Assembly: GCA_964485455.1 (NCBI GenBank)
Contig: CAZAJU010000098.1
Location: forward strand, 1 to 7,058
Source of the DNA: Tissierella_B sp964485455
Lineage (GTDB): Bacteria; Bacillota; Clostridia; Tissierellales; Tissierellaceae
Reading direction: 5' to 3'
Length of the DNA stretch: 7,058 bases
A program made the position numbers and the translations under genes. Below, piece after piece: positions 1 to 6,373 of the stretch. Position 1 is the stretch's first letter; every line of letters starts with the position of its first letter. The notes below the pieces were generated by a model. The model was not told the origin of the DNA. It saw nothing but the letters and a program-made list of their open reading frames with translations, and did no database searches.

Positions 1-10
1 GAAATTTTTG

Positions 11-19
11 AGAGGTGAG
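11..19 (+). promoter_or_regulatory. guaA ribosome binding site
   Basis: AGAGGTGAG lies 3 bases before ATG 23 and is the only good Shine-Dalgarno match here. The GGTG core sits about five bases from the start. It decides the start codon, because the alternative TTG at 8 overlaps the site and has only 7 visible bases upstream of it. Confidence 0.75.
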
Positions 20-22
20 AAC

Positions 23-1558
23 ATGCAAAACCAATTTGTACTTATAATTGATTTTGGTGGACAATACAATCAATTAATCGCCAGGAGAGTAAGGGAGCAT
101 GGAGTTTACTGCGAAGTAAAACCATATACTATCTCAATAGATGAGATTAAAGCCCTAAATCCAGTTGGAATCATCTTTACAGGTGGACCAAATAGCGTAT
201 ATGATGAAAAGGCACCAAAATGCACCAAGGAAATATTCGAGCTAAATATTCCTATCCTTGGAATATGTTACGGTAGCCAATTGATGACCCATGTATTGGG
301 CGGCACAGTGACAACAGCTGACAAGAGAGAATATGGAAAGACTGAAATCAAGGTAGATACTTCCAGTAAACTTTTCAATGGAGTCGAAGAAGATACTATA
401 GTTTGGATGAGCCACACAGATTACATGGAAAAACTTGCTGATGGCTTTAGAGTTACAGCAACTTCAGAAACTTGTCCTACTGCTGCAATTGAAAATGCAG
501 AAAAGAAACTATATGGGGTACAGTTTCATCCAGAAGTAAACCACTCTGTAAGAGGAACTATCATGCTTAAGAACTTCCTATTCGATATCTGCGGATGTAC
601 TGGCGACTGGACTATGGCAAGATATATCGATGCTCAAATAGAGGAAATCAGAAAGACTGTAGGGGATGGAAAGGCACTTTGTGCTCTTTCAGGTGGAGTC
701 GATTCTTCAGTAGTAGCAGCATTAATGTCTAGAGCTATTGGAAATCAACTTACTTGTGTATTTGTAGACACAGGTTTAATGAGAAAGAAAGAAGGAGACG
801 AGGTAGAAGCAGCGTTTTCTAAGAACTTCGACTCACACTTCATAAGAGTCAATGCACAGGAAAGATTTTTAGGAAAGCTTAAAGGCTTAACAGATCCTGA
901 AGCTAAGAGAAAAGCCATAGGTGAAGAATTTATAAGAGTGTTTGAGGATGAGGCAAGAAAGATTGGCAAGGTGGACTTTTTAGTACAAGGAACAATCTAT
1001 CCTGATATAATTGAAAGTGGTCTTGGAGATAGCGCTGTAATCAAGTCCCACCACAACGTAGGAGGACTTCCAAGCGTTGTTGACTTTAAAGAGTTGATTG
1101 AGCCTTTAAAACTATTATTTAAGGATGAGGTAAGAGCATTAGGCAAGGAATTAGACCTACCTGATTATCTAGTATGGCGTCAACCATTCCCAGGACCTGG
1201 CCTTGGTATCAGAGTAATCGGAGAAGTCACAGAAGATAAGCTAAATATCCTAAGAGATGCAGACTATATCTTCAGAGAAGAAATAGCCCTTGCAGGACTA
1301 GATAGGGATATTAACCAATACTTCGCTGTAATTACAGATATGAGAAGTGTTGGAGTTATGGGAGACGAAAGAACCTACGACTATACCCTAGCTTTAAGAG
1401 GAGTAACAACAACTGACTTTATGACAGCTGACTGGGCAAGAATTCCATATGAATTGTTGGATAAAATTTCTCGTAGAATCGTAAATGAAGTAAAACACAT
1501 AAATAGAATAGTTTATGATATAACAAGCAAACCACCAGCAACTATTGAGTGGGAATAA
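23..1558 (+). CDS. guaA: GMP synthase (glutamine-hydrolysing)
   Basis: This cytosolic enzyme converts XMP, ATP and glutamine to GMP, the last step of guanine nucleotide synthesis. The 511-residue product is full length for the bacterial single-chain form. The N-terminal class I glutamine amidotransferase domain (about 5-190) has the nucleophile Cys82 in GICYGSQ and the rest of the triad, His169 and Glu171, in QFHPE. The ATP pyrophosphatase domain follows, with its PP-loop SGGVDSS at 223-229. The C-terminal dimerisation domain (about 395-511) carries QPFPGPGLGIR at 387-397 and ends in the family signature KPPATIEWE. I chose ATG 23 because GAGGTGAG lies just upstream. An in-frame TTG at 8 would put that ribosome site inside the gene. 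Only 22 bases of upstream sequence are present, so promoter, leader and any guaB neighbour cannot be seen. The gene is convergent with recQ. Identity is essentially certain. Confidence 0.98.
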   Translation: MQNQFVLIIDFGGQYNQLIARRVREHGVYCEVKPYTISIDEIKALNPVGIIFTGGPNSVYDEKAPKCTKEIFELNIPILGICYGSQLMTHVLGGTVTTADKREYGKTEIKVDTSSKLFNGVEEDTIVWMSHTDYMEKLADGFRVTATSETCPTAAIENAEKKLYGVQFHPEVNHSVRGTIMLKNFLFDICGCTGDWTMARYIDAQIEEIRKTVGDGKALCALSGGVDSSVVAALMSRAIGNQLTCVFVDTGLMRKKEGDEVEAAFSKNFDSHFIRVNAQERFLGKLKGLTDPEAKRKAIGEEFIRVFEDEARKIGKVDFLVQGTIYPDIIESGLGDSAVIKSHHNVGGLPSVVDFKELIEPLKLLFKDEVRALGKELDLPDYLVWRQPFPGPGLGIRVIGEVTEDKLNILRDADYIFREEIALAGLDRDINQYFAVITDMRSVGVMGDERTYDYTLALRGVTTTDFMTADWARIPYELLDKISRRIVNEVKHINRIVYDITSKPPATIEWE

Positions 1559-1575
1559 TACCCGAAGGTTTCAAT

Positions 1576-1615
1576 AAGAACAGTAGATAGGATAATTAAC
1601 CTATCTACTGTTCTT
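1576..1615. terminator. Bidirectional intrinsic terminator between guaA and recQ
   Basis: A perfect 16-bp inverted repeat (1576-1591 with 1600-1615) encloses the 8-base loop ATAATTAA. The ends of the arms are AAGAA and TTCTT, so the stem runs into a U-rich tail TTCTTTT on the + strand and into TTCTTATTG on the - strand. It starts 18 bases after the guaA stop and ends 14 bases before the recQ stop. One hairpin therefore plausibly ends both convergent transcripts. The + strand tail is the more typical. Confidence 0.85.
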
Positions 1616-1628
1616 TTAAACTTTAAAT

Positions 1629-3449
1629 TTAGCTCTTCTGATTACTCTTAGAAAAGCCTTTTATAATTTCAAGAAATTTGTCTCCATAGCTTTCATATTT
1701 CTTTTCCCCTACCCCTTTGATAGTGAGGATGGCTTCCTTGCTTTTTGGAAAATATGATGCCATTTCCTTTAAGGTAGAATCATGGAATATCATAAATGGT
1801 GCAATTCCCTTTTCTTGAGATATTGAATATCTTAGTTCCTTTAACTTAAGATATAACTCTTCATCAAAATCTAAGTCATAATCAGTTCTTGTAAAAAGGT
1901 TTTTAGAGGAAGATTTTATTTGTAGTAAATGTTTTTTATGATATACCTTTTTGCTTCCTTTTAATACATCCCCAGCTTTGGCAGCCAGCCTTAGAACAGG
2001 AAACTTGTCTGCAGCAACCAATATATATCCCATGGAAATCAAGGTCATAATAATTTCTCTTATGGTATTCTCTGAATAATCTTTCATGATTCCATAGGTT
2101 GAGACCTTGTCCAAACCAAAATCCAACACCCTTTTATTTTTAGAACCTCGTAATACCTGTATAACTACGGATACGCCAAATCTCTCATTTACTCTATATA
2201 TACACGAAAGAATTTTTTGAGACTCTATTGTGATATCTACCATTTCAGAATCATCTAAACAATTCCCACAGTTATCACATTTTGATTCAAAGGGGTTTTC
2301 GCCAAAATATTTTAGTATCATACTTCTTAAGCAATCATGAGTATTGCAATAATCTACAAGATACTGAAGATTTTCATAGAGTATATTTTCCCTTTGCTCA
2401 GAAAAGGTGCTGTTCTGGATTAAAAGCTTTTGTTTTACGATATCCGAAGGTGAATATAATAAAGTGCAATGACTAGGGTCTCCATCACGACCTGCCCTCC
2501 CTGCTTCCTGATAATATGCTTCCATATTTTGCGGCATATTATAATGGATTACAAATCGTACATCCGGCTTATCAATTCCCATCCCAAATGCATTTGTTGC
2601 AACGATTATCTTTGCCTTATTTAATATAAAATCATCCTGATTTTTCTGACGAATTTCAGGTGTCATTCCTCCATGATAAGGTACCACGCTATACCCTAGA
2701 AGACTTAACTTTTCAGTTACGGATTCTACAGTTTTCCGAGTAGCACAATAGATAATCCCCGATTCATTCTGAAAATTGTTCTTTAAATAATCATTAACAT
2801 AGGATAGCTTATTACTTACTTTAACTACTTGATAAAAGAGATTTGGTCTATCAAAGCCAATAATTGACTCAACAGGATCTCTCAAACCCAATAATTCCTT
2901 AATTTCATCTACTACTAATTTCGTTGCAGTAGCAGTATAAGCTGAAACTATTGGTCTTTGGGGGATATTTGCAATAAATCTTGGTATTTCAGTATAAGAA
3001 GGTCTAAAATCATGACCCCATTGGCTTATACAATGGGCTTCATCAATAGCTACCATGGATATCTTTACATCCCTTATTAAATTTGTGAAGGTAAATGTAT
3101 TTAGTCTCTCAGGAGCAACATATACAGTTTTATACTTACCTTCCCTAATCTCCTTTAATCTATAGTTGATTTCATTATCATCAAGTGTGCTATTTATATA
3201 GGTTCCAGGTATCCCAATTTCCTTTAAGGAATCCACCTGATCCTTCATTAAGGATATTAAAGGCGAAATAACTATAGTTATCCCGTCCATTAAAATGGCA
3301 GGCAATTGATAACAGAGGGATTTGCCACCTCCTGTAGGCATGATACCCAAAACATCCTTTCCATCAAGAACCCCTAAAACCAAATCTCTTTGCCCTGATT
3401 TGAATTCATCATATCCAAAGTAGGTCTTTAATGCATTATAAATATCCAA
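1629..3449 (-). CDS. recQ: ATP-dependent DNA helicase RecQ
   Basis: This 3'-to-5' superfamily 2 helicase unwinds DNA at forks and recombination intermediates (RecF-type repair). The 606-residue product matches the usual full-length bacterial RecQ. Visible motifs are GQ at 19-20 (motif 0 glutamine), Walker A TGGGKS at 39-44, the DEAH box at 136-139 followed by the RecQ-specific aromatic-rich loop ISQWGHDFRPSY (141-152), TATAT at 172-176, and motif VI QEAGRAGRDG at 314-323. The RecQ zinc site has Cys373, Cys391, Cys394 and Cys397. A winged-helix RQC region spans about 400-500 and an HRDC domain about 525-600. The start is TTG, preceded by GAGGTGA. The first in-frame ATG (Met37) lies inside the Walker A region, so it cannot be used. 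The gene follows a DUF4180 gene by 28 bases and probably shares its transcript. All catalytic residues are present. Confidence 0.97.
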   Translation of the reverse strand: MDIYNALKTYFGYDEFKSGQRDLVLGVLDGKDVLGIMPTGGGKSLCYQLPAILMDGITIVISPLISLMKDQVDSLKEIGIPGTYINSTLDDNEINYRLKEIREGKYKTVYVAPERLNTFTFTNLIRDVKISMVAIDEAHCISQWGHDFRPSYTEIPRFIANIPQRPIVSAYTATATKLVVDEIKELLGLRDPVESIIGFDRPNLFYQVVKVSNKLSYVNDYLKNNFQNESGIIYCATRKTVESVTEKLSLLGYSVVPYHGGMTPEIRQKNQDDFILNKAKIIVATNAFGMGIDKPDVRFVIHYNMPQNMEAYYQEAGRAGRDGDPSHCTLLYSPSDIVKQKLLIQNSTFSEQRENILYENLQYLVDYCNTHDCLRSMILKYFGENPFESKCDNCGNCLDDSEMVDITIESQKILSCIYRVNERFGVSVVIQVLRGSKNKRVLDFGLDKVSTYGIMKDYSENTIREIIMTLISMGYILVAADKFPVLRLAAKAGDVLKGSKKVYHKKHLLQIKSSSKNLFTRTDYDLDFDEELYLKLKELRYSISQEKGIAPFMIFHDSTLKEMASYFPKSKEAILTIKGVGEKKYESYGDKFLEIIKGFSKSNQKS

Positions 3450-3453
3450 GATT

Positions 3454-3460
3454 TCACCTC
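3454..3460 (-). promoter_or_regulatory. recQ ribosome binding site for a TTG start
   Basis: On the - strand GAGGTGA sits 4 bases before the TTG start of recQ, in the 28-base gap after the DUF4180 stop. It supports TTG at 3449 as the true start. It also suggests that recQ has its own translation signal and does not depend on coupling. Confidence 0.75.
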
Positions 3461-3477
3461 ATTAATTCGTTTTCACC

Positions 3478-3843
3478 CTAGACCAAGCTTAGTTTTTCTA
3501 TAGCCTCACCTTCATCTCCTAAGAAAAACATGTCCTTTCCATTATTGCATTCAAAGATAAAATCTTTAAAATCACTACTTGTATATTCAGAAAAATCTCC
3601 AATTATAGCCAATTTTCTTTCATAAGTTATAAAGTTTTTCAATATTTTATCTGCTAGTTTTGTACTTAAATCGAAAAATTCTTCACACAAGGCTGATTTA
3701 CTTATAATTATACGATTGGCCCCGGTTTCATACTTAGCCTTAATCATTAAATCCAATACAGCTTGTACATCTTTTATTATTACATCTGTACTGTCAACAA
3801 CAGCTATTTCTTTATTATTTTCTACTATCTTATTTATCTTCAT
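3478..3843 (-). CDS. DUF4180 domain protein of unknown function
   Basis: A small, probably cytosolic protein of 121 residues that I recognise as a DUF4180 family member. No biochemical function is known to me. The family-like features are the FFDL segment (57-60), KLAIIGDFSEYTSSDFKDF (77-95) and the ECNNG turn (98-102) followed by a hydrophobic strand MFFLG. The predicted order is strand, strand, helix, strand, helix, strand, helix, strand, helix. This is an alternating alpha/beta pattern loosely like STAS-type domains, which is inference only. There is no signal peptide, membrane segment or metal-binding cluster. Two ATGs compete, at 3849 and 3843. GGAGG directly abuts the first and is 6 bases from the second, so I chose 3843. 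It is the first gene of a likely two-gene unit with recQ, which hints at, but does not prove, a DNA-related or stress-related role. Confidence 0.85.
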   Translation of the reverse strand: MKINKIVENNKEIAVVDSTDVIIKDVQAVLDLMIKAKYETGANRIIISKSALCEEFFDLSTKLADKILKNFITYERKLAIIGDFSEYTSSDFKDFIFECNNGKDMFFLGDEGEAIEKLSLV

Positions 3844-3849
3844 ATTCAT

Positions 3850-3854
3850 CCTCC
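3850..3854 (-). promoter_or_regulatory. Ribosome binding site deciding the DUF4180 start
   Basis: On the - strand GGAGG is immediately followed by ATGAATATG. With no spacer the first ATG (3849) is a poor start. The second ATG (3843) has a 6-base spacer, near the optimum. The annotated start is therefore likely to be two codons shorter than the longest reading frame. Confidence 0.7.
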
Positions 3855-3900
3855 ATTTTGGTTTTAAAATTCTAGCACTAATATTAAGTTGCTAAATTTT

Positions 3901-3943
3901 ATTATACATTAAAACTATAGTAATTAGGGAAAAATGAGTACAA
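3901..3943 (-). promoter_or_regulatory. Candidate sigma-A promoter for the DUF4180-recQ unit
   Basis: A perfect -10 hexamer TATAAT is read on the - strand at 3906-3901, but its -35 region (CCCTAA at 17-base spacing) is poor. An alternative is TTGTAC (3943-3938), an 18-base spacer and TATAGT (3919-3914). Either would start transcription about 50-65 bases before the ATG, just past the kinase terminator. I cannot choose between them by eye. Confidence 0.4.
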
Positions 3944-3947
3944 AAAT

Positions 3948-4003
3948 AAGGTCCGCGATGGATCAATCCGAAATATCTCATTTATAGATCCATCACAGAC
4001 CTT
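3948..4003 (-). terminator. Intrinsic terminator after the histidine kinase
   Basis: Arms 3948-3964 and 3987-4003 form a 17-bp stem around a 22-base loop. In - strand RNA two positions are G-U wobbles. On the + strand the same positions would be C-A mismatches, so the structure is built for the - strand transcript. The - strand continues with ATTTTTG, a short U tract. It lies 118 bases after the kinase stop, giving that mRNA an untranslated tail of roughly 170 bases. The loop is long for a terminator, so another hairpin role cannot be excluded. Confidence 0.65.
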
Positions 4004-4121
4004 TAAATAAGTGTATTTTCAGCATTTAACTGAATTTCGAATTCCCTTCACGAACCTTATGAATATAGTATGTGATTTAATTTTTATTTTATACATCTAA
4101 AAAAGAAAAATAGCTAGACTA

Positions 4122-5624
4122 TTACATAGGAAGTCTTATAATAAACTCAGATCCTTTTCCTAATCCTTCACTCTTAGCTTCTATGGATCCCCCATGCAAA
4201 TCAACAATGCCTTTTACAATAGATAATCCAAGTCCCAGTCCACCACAACTACGGTCTAGAGAATCATCAGCTTGTACAAATGCATCAAATAAATCAGGCA
4301 CTAAATCTGGGTCAATTCCAATTCCTGTATCAGAGATACTTATTAATATCTCATTCTTAACTCTATCTAGTGATACTCTTACCTTTACTTTTCCACCTGT
4401 CTCTGTAAATTTCAAAGAGTTGGTTAGAAGATTTCCTATAACCTGCTTAATCCTAACTTCATCAGCATATATATTTTTTTGGTCAAAATCATATTCACCC
4501 TCTAGAGCTACTGCTTTCTCATTGAACTGAGCCTTAAATTCTTCTAAGGTATTCTTAACCGTTCCAACTATATCAATATTTTCTTTGGTCAATTTAATCT
4601 TCCTTCTGTTCATTCGAGTAACTTCAAGTAAATCATTTACCAATCTTGTAAGTTGATATGTTTGTCGCTTTATGACATCTCTAGTGTTTATGTCCTGTTC
4701 ACTACCAGGTGTTATATGATCCATTAAGGAGAGACTCATTGAAATAGCAGCAAGTGGATTTCGTAACTCATGGGATAAGGTTGAAATAAATCGATTTTTT
4801 TGCTCATCTTTTTTTCTAAGTTCTCTTATTAATTCCTGGGCTTTTCTTTCGCTCTCTCGAAGCTCTTCTTCCATAATTTTACTATCCGTAATATTTACAA
4901 TTGCTCCAAGCCATTCTACTATTTCCCCTTCCTCGTTCAAAATAGGGACCACCCTTGAATGAAGCCATATCAAATAATTATCCTTTAATACACGATATTT
5001 ACAATCAAGAATACTCTTATTATGTAAAGCAATACTAATTTCATCATTTACATAATTTCTATCATCTGGATGAATATAGCCTCTTAAAATATCCACCTTA
5101 TTTGAAAAAATCCCTTCTGAAGTCTCTATTTCAATTGGCATAGTTAATTGACTAAAATCAGGATTTAAGCGAAAAACACCATCAAAAGAGGCACTCATAT
5201 AGGTTTTATACCTCTCTTTATTTTTATGTATAGATTGTACACCTTCTACTTCCTTTGTAACATCCTTGAATCTTACTCCTAATATGTTATTGCCATATGG
5301 CAAACAAAAGACTTCATACCAAACCTTTATATTTTCCACATATTTTATAAAATAATCTGATTTATCTGTTTTATTGACCTCATCATAATCCTTCAACCAT
5401 GAATAGTCAAAGCTGGGGATAATACTCTTAGATCTATTTCCAATTAAGTCACAATTTTTTAGCCCAGAAAGCTTTTCAAATAAATCATTAACCTTGATAT
5501 ATATATAATCATCTAAATTACCATTTATATCATACAATAGCTCAATTATCATTATAGCAGAATCAACTTTTTTGAAAAAAGTTCCATAGATATGTTCGCT
5601 TTCTTCCAGTTTTAACTTCTCCAT
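4122..5624 (-). CDS. Soluble two-PAS sensor histidine kinase
   Basis: A 500-residue two-component sensor kinase. Residues about 15-125 form a divergent PAS-like domain. Residues about 135-250 form a second PAS domain of the PAS_3 type, with GYIHPDDR at 182-189, a YLIWLHSRVVP strand and NITDSK at the end. A charged helix (about 249-278) leads to the HisKA domain with phosphoacceptor His285 in SHELRNP. The ATPase domain has the N box around Asn398 and Asn402, G1 DTGIGI at 432-437, the F box FDAFVQ at 446-451 and G2 GGLGLGLS at 461-468. There is no hydrophobic segment long enough for a membrane helix, so it probably senses a cytosolic signal or ligand. The signal is unknown. The start ATG has GGAGAGA 6 bases upstream. 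It follows the receiver gene by 30 bases and is almost certainly co-transcribed with it, so the receiver is its likely partner. It has no fused receiver. Confidence 0.93.
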   Translation of the reverse strand: MEKLKLEESEHIYGTFFKKVDSAIMIIELLYDINGNLDDYIYIKVNDLFEKLSGLKNCDLIGNRSKSIIPSFDYSWLKDYDEVNKTDKSDYFIKYVENIKVWYEVFCLPYGNNILGVRFKDVTKEVEGVQSIHKNKERYKTYMSASFDGVFRLNPDFSQLTMPIEIETSEGIFSNKVDILRGYIHPDDRNYVNDEISIALHNKSILDCKYRVLKDNYLIWLHSRVVPILNEEGEIVEWLGAIVNITDSKIMEEELRESERKAQELIRELRKKDEQKNRFISTLSHELRNPLAAISMSLSLMDHITPGSEQDINTRDVIKRQTYQLTRLVNDLLEVTRMNRRKIKLTKENIDIVGTVKNTLEEFKAQFNEKAVALEGEYDFDQKNIYADEVRIKQVIGNLLTNSLKFTETGGKVKVRVSLDRVKNEILISISDTGIGIDPDLVPDLFDAFVQADDSLDRSCGGLGLGLSIVKGIVDLHGGSIEAKSEGLGKGSEFIIRLPM

Positions 5625-5654
5625 AATTCATCTCTCCAATCTATTTCGTTAGAT

Positions 5655-6050
5655 TTAAGCATAAGATGCAATTACATCTTCAACTCGTTCAAGCTTTAAG
5701 AAAACATTATCTAAAGTTTTCTTCAAAACTCCTAAATCTATAGGTTTACTTAAGTGCTCATCAAAACCTGCCTCTAAAGATTGTTCTATATCTTTTTCAC
5801 TTGAATATCCCGAAATAGCAATTAGATAAATGTCCTTTAATTTATCATCCTGACGAATATATTTAGATATCTCATAACCATTCATACCAGGAATTCCTAT
5901 GTCACACAAAATAACGTGAGGTTTATTTTCCTTTGCTTTAGAAATACCTTCTGCACCACTTAAAGCAGAGATTGTATCATATCCTAATACCCTTAGAAGT
6001 TGGCATGTTATGTCGTTTAGGTCTTTATTATCATCTATCATAATTACCAT
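5655..6050 (-). CDS. Single-domain response regulator (receiver only)
   Basis: A 131-residue stand-alone receiver domain. It has the acidic pair Asp6-Asp7, phosphoacceptor Asp50 in CDIGIPGMNGYE, Ser80 at the conserved Thr/Ser position and Lys102 in SKP. All phosphorylation residues are therefore present. His99 sits where CheY has its switch tyrosine, a pattern common in receivers of hybrid kinases and relays. There is no DNA-binding or enzymatic output domain. The last 20 residues are a short helix extension. The start is fixed by an in-frame TAA two codons upstream and by AGGTG 6 bases before ATG 6050, so the first strand is short (MVIMIDD). It precedes the histidine kinase by 30 bases. It likely acts as a relay intermediate like Spo0F, as a phosphate sink, or by binding a partner protein like CheY. 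The sequence does not say which. Confidence 0.93.
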   Translation of the reverse strand: MVIMIDDNKDLNDITCQLLRVLGYDTISALSGAEGISKAKENKPHVILCDIGIPGMNGYEISKYIRQDDKLKDIYLIAISGYSSEKDIEQSLEAGFDEHLSKPIDLGVLKKTLDNVFLKLERVEDVIASYA

Positions 6051-6139
6051 TTGTTACACCTGACCTCTCATGATTAATTTAATCTTTGTGAAACCGATTC
6101 CACAACCATAGTGTATTCCAGCATATTTAAGTATACTAC

Positions 6140-6181
6140 AACAAATATGTGAACTTTATCGAACTTTGTCAGAACAAATAT
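6140..6181. repeat. Short direct-repeat cluster, possible operator
   Basis: A tandem pair GAACTTTATC (6151-6160) and GAACTTTGTC (6161-6170) differs at one base. It is flanked by two copies of AACAAATAT (6140-6148 and 6173-6181) in the same orientation, 33 bases apart, close to three helical turns. Read in phase, the pair contains TTTATCGAA (6155-6163) and TTTGTCAGA (6165-6173), each one mismatch from the Spo0A-box consensus TTTGTCRAA and one helical turn apart. The cluster overlaps the proximal candidate promoter. Its function is inferred only. Confidence 0.4.
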
Positions 6182-6213
6182 ATGTATTCTAATTTTTTCT
6201 TTTTAAATATCAG
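6144..6213 (-). promoter_or_regulatory. Candidate promoters for the receiver-kinase unit
   Basis: Two sigma-A-like candidates are read on the - strand. The distal one is CTGATA (6213-6208), a 16-base spacer and TAGAAT (6191-6186). The proximal one is CTGACA (6172-6167), a 17-base spacer and CATATT (6149-6144). Each matches the consensus at four or five of six positions per hexamer. Neither is decisive, and both would give a leader of about 90-135 bases. Confidence 0.4.
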
Positions 6214-6327
6214 CTGCAATTGTTTCTTAGGAAACCTCAAATAAAGGCACTATTGTTTACTCAACTACGGAATGTTCAAAGTAAAAACAAAGATAAATTA
6301 TGTAGATTTCCTACTCGTAATAAAAAA

Positions 6328-6364
6328 ATCTTCTAGAAACCTTATAACCAGGTCTCTAGAAGAT
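6328..6364 (-). terminator. Intrinsic terminator after lipB
   Basis: Arms 6328-6342 and 6350-6364 form a 15-bp stem with a 7-base loop. One position is a G-U pair in - strand RNA and would be an A-C mismatch on the + strand. On the - strand the stem runs directly into TTTTTTTATTA. It begins 9 bases after the lipB stop. This is a textbook rho-independent terminator and separates lipB from the receiver-kinase unit. Confidence 0.92.
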
Positions 6365-6373
6365 CAAAATCTT

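Larger units (their letters stand above)
6051..6373. other. Intergenic region between lipB and the receiver gene
   Basis: These 323 bases hold no credible gene on either strand. The right end contains the lipB terminator (6328-6364). The middle holds two candidate - strand promoters and a cluster of short direct repeats at 6140-6181. Near the receiver gene is a 13-base palindrome, GATTAATTTAATC (6072-6084), in the presumed leader about 20 bases before the start codon. I see no tRNA, no recognisable riboswitch and no strong long hairpin other than the terminator. Confidence 0.7.

Noticed and set aside
8..22. Upstream in-frame TTG start for guaA at position 8
   Set aside because: It would bury the only good ribosome site inside the gene, and GuaA proteins normally begin close to the strand reached from ATG 23.
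1..22. Possible purine riboswitch or PurR control upstream of guaA
   Set aside because: Only 22 bases precede the gene, so nothing can be judged.
745..969. 74-residue reading frame on the - strand inside guaA
   Set aside because: It lies wholly inside a certain gene, has no recognisable motif and no convincing ribosome site. It is an antisense shadow.
2282..2476. 64-residue reading frame on the + strand inside recQ
   Set aside because: It is antisense to the conserved motif and zinc-site region of RecQ, with no family resemblance.
4018..4034. Small inverted repeat TTCAG/CTGAA downstream of the kinase
   Set aside because: Only five base pairs with an AT-rich loop and no U tract. It is expected by chance in sequence of this composition.
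4183..4530. 115-residue reading frame on the + strand inside the histidine kinase
   Set aside because: It is antisense to the ATPase domain. Its serine- and proline-rich composition is what reverse reading of the kinase codons gives.
6296..6318. Sigma-H-like -35 element (GTAGGAAAT on the - strand)
   Set aside because: No matching -10 GAAT element follows at the right spacing, and the site lies directly behind the lipB terminator.
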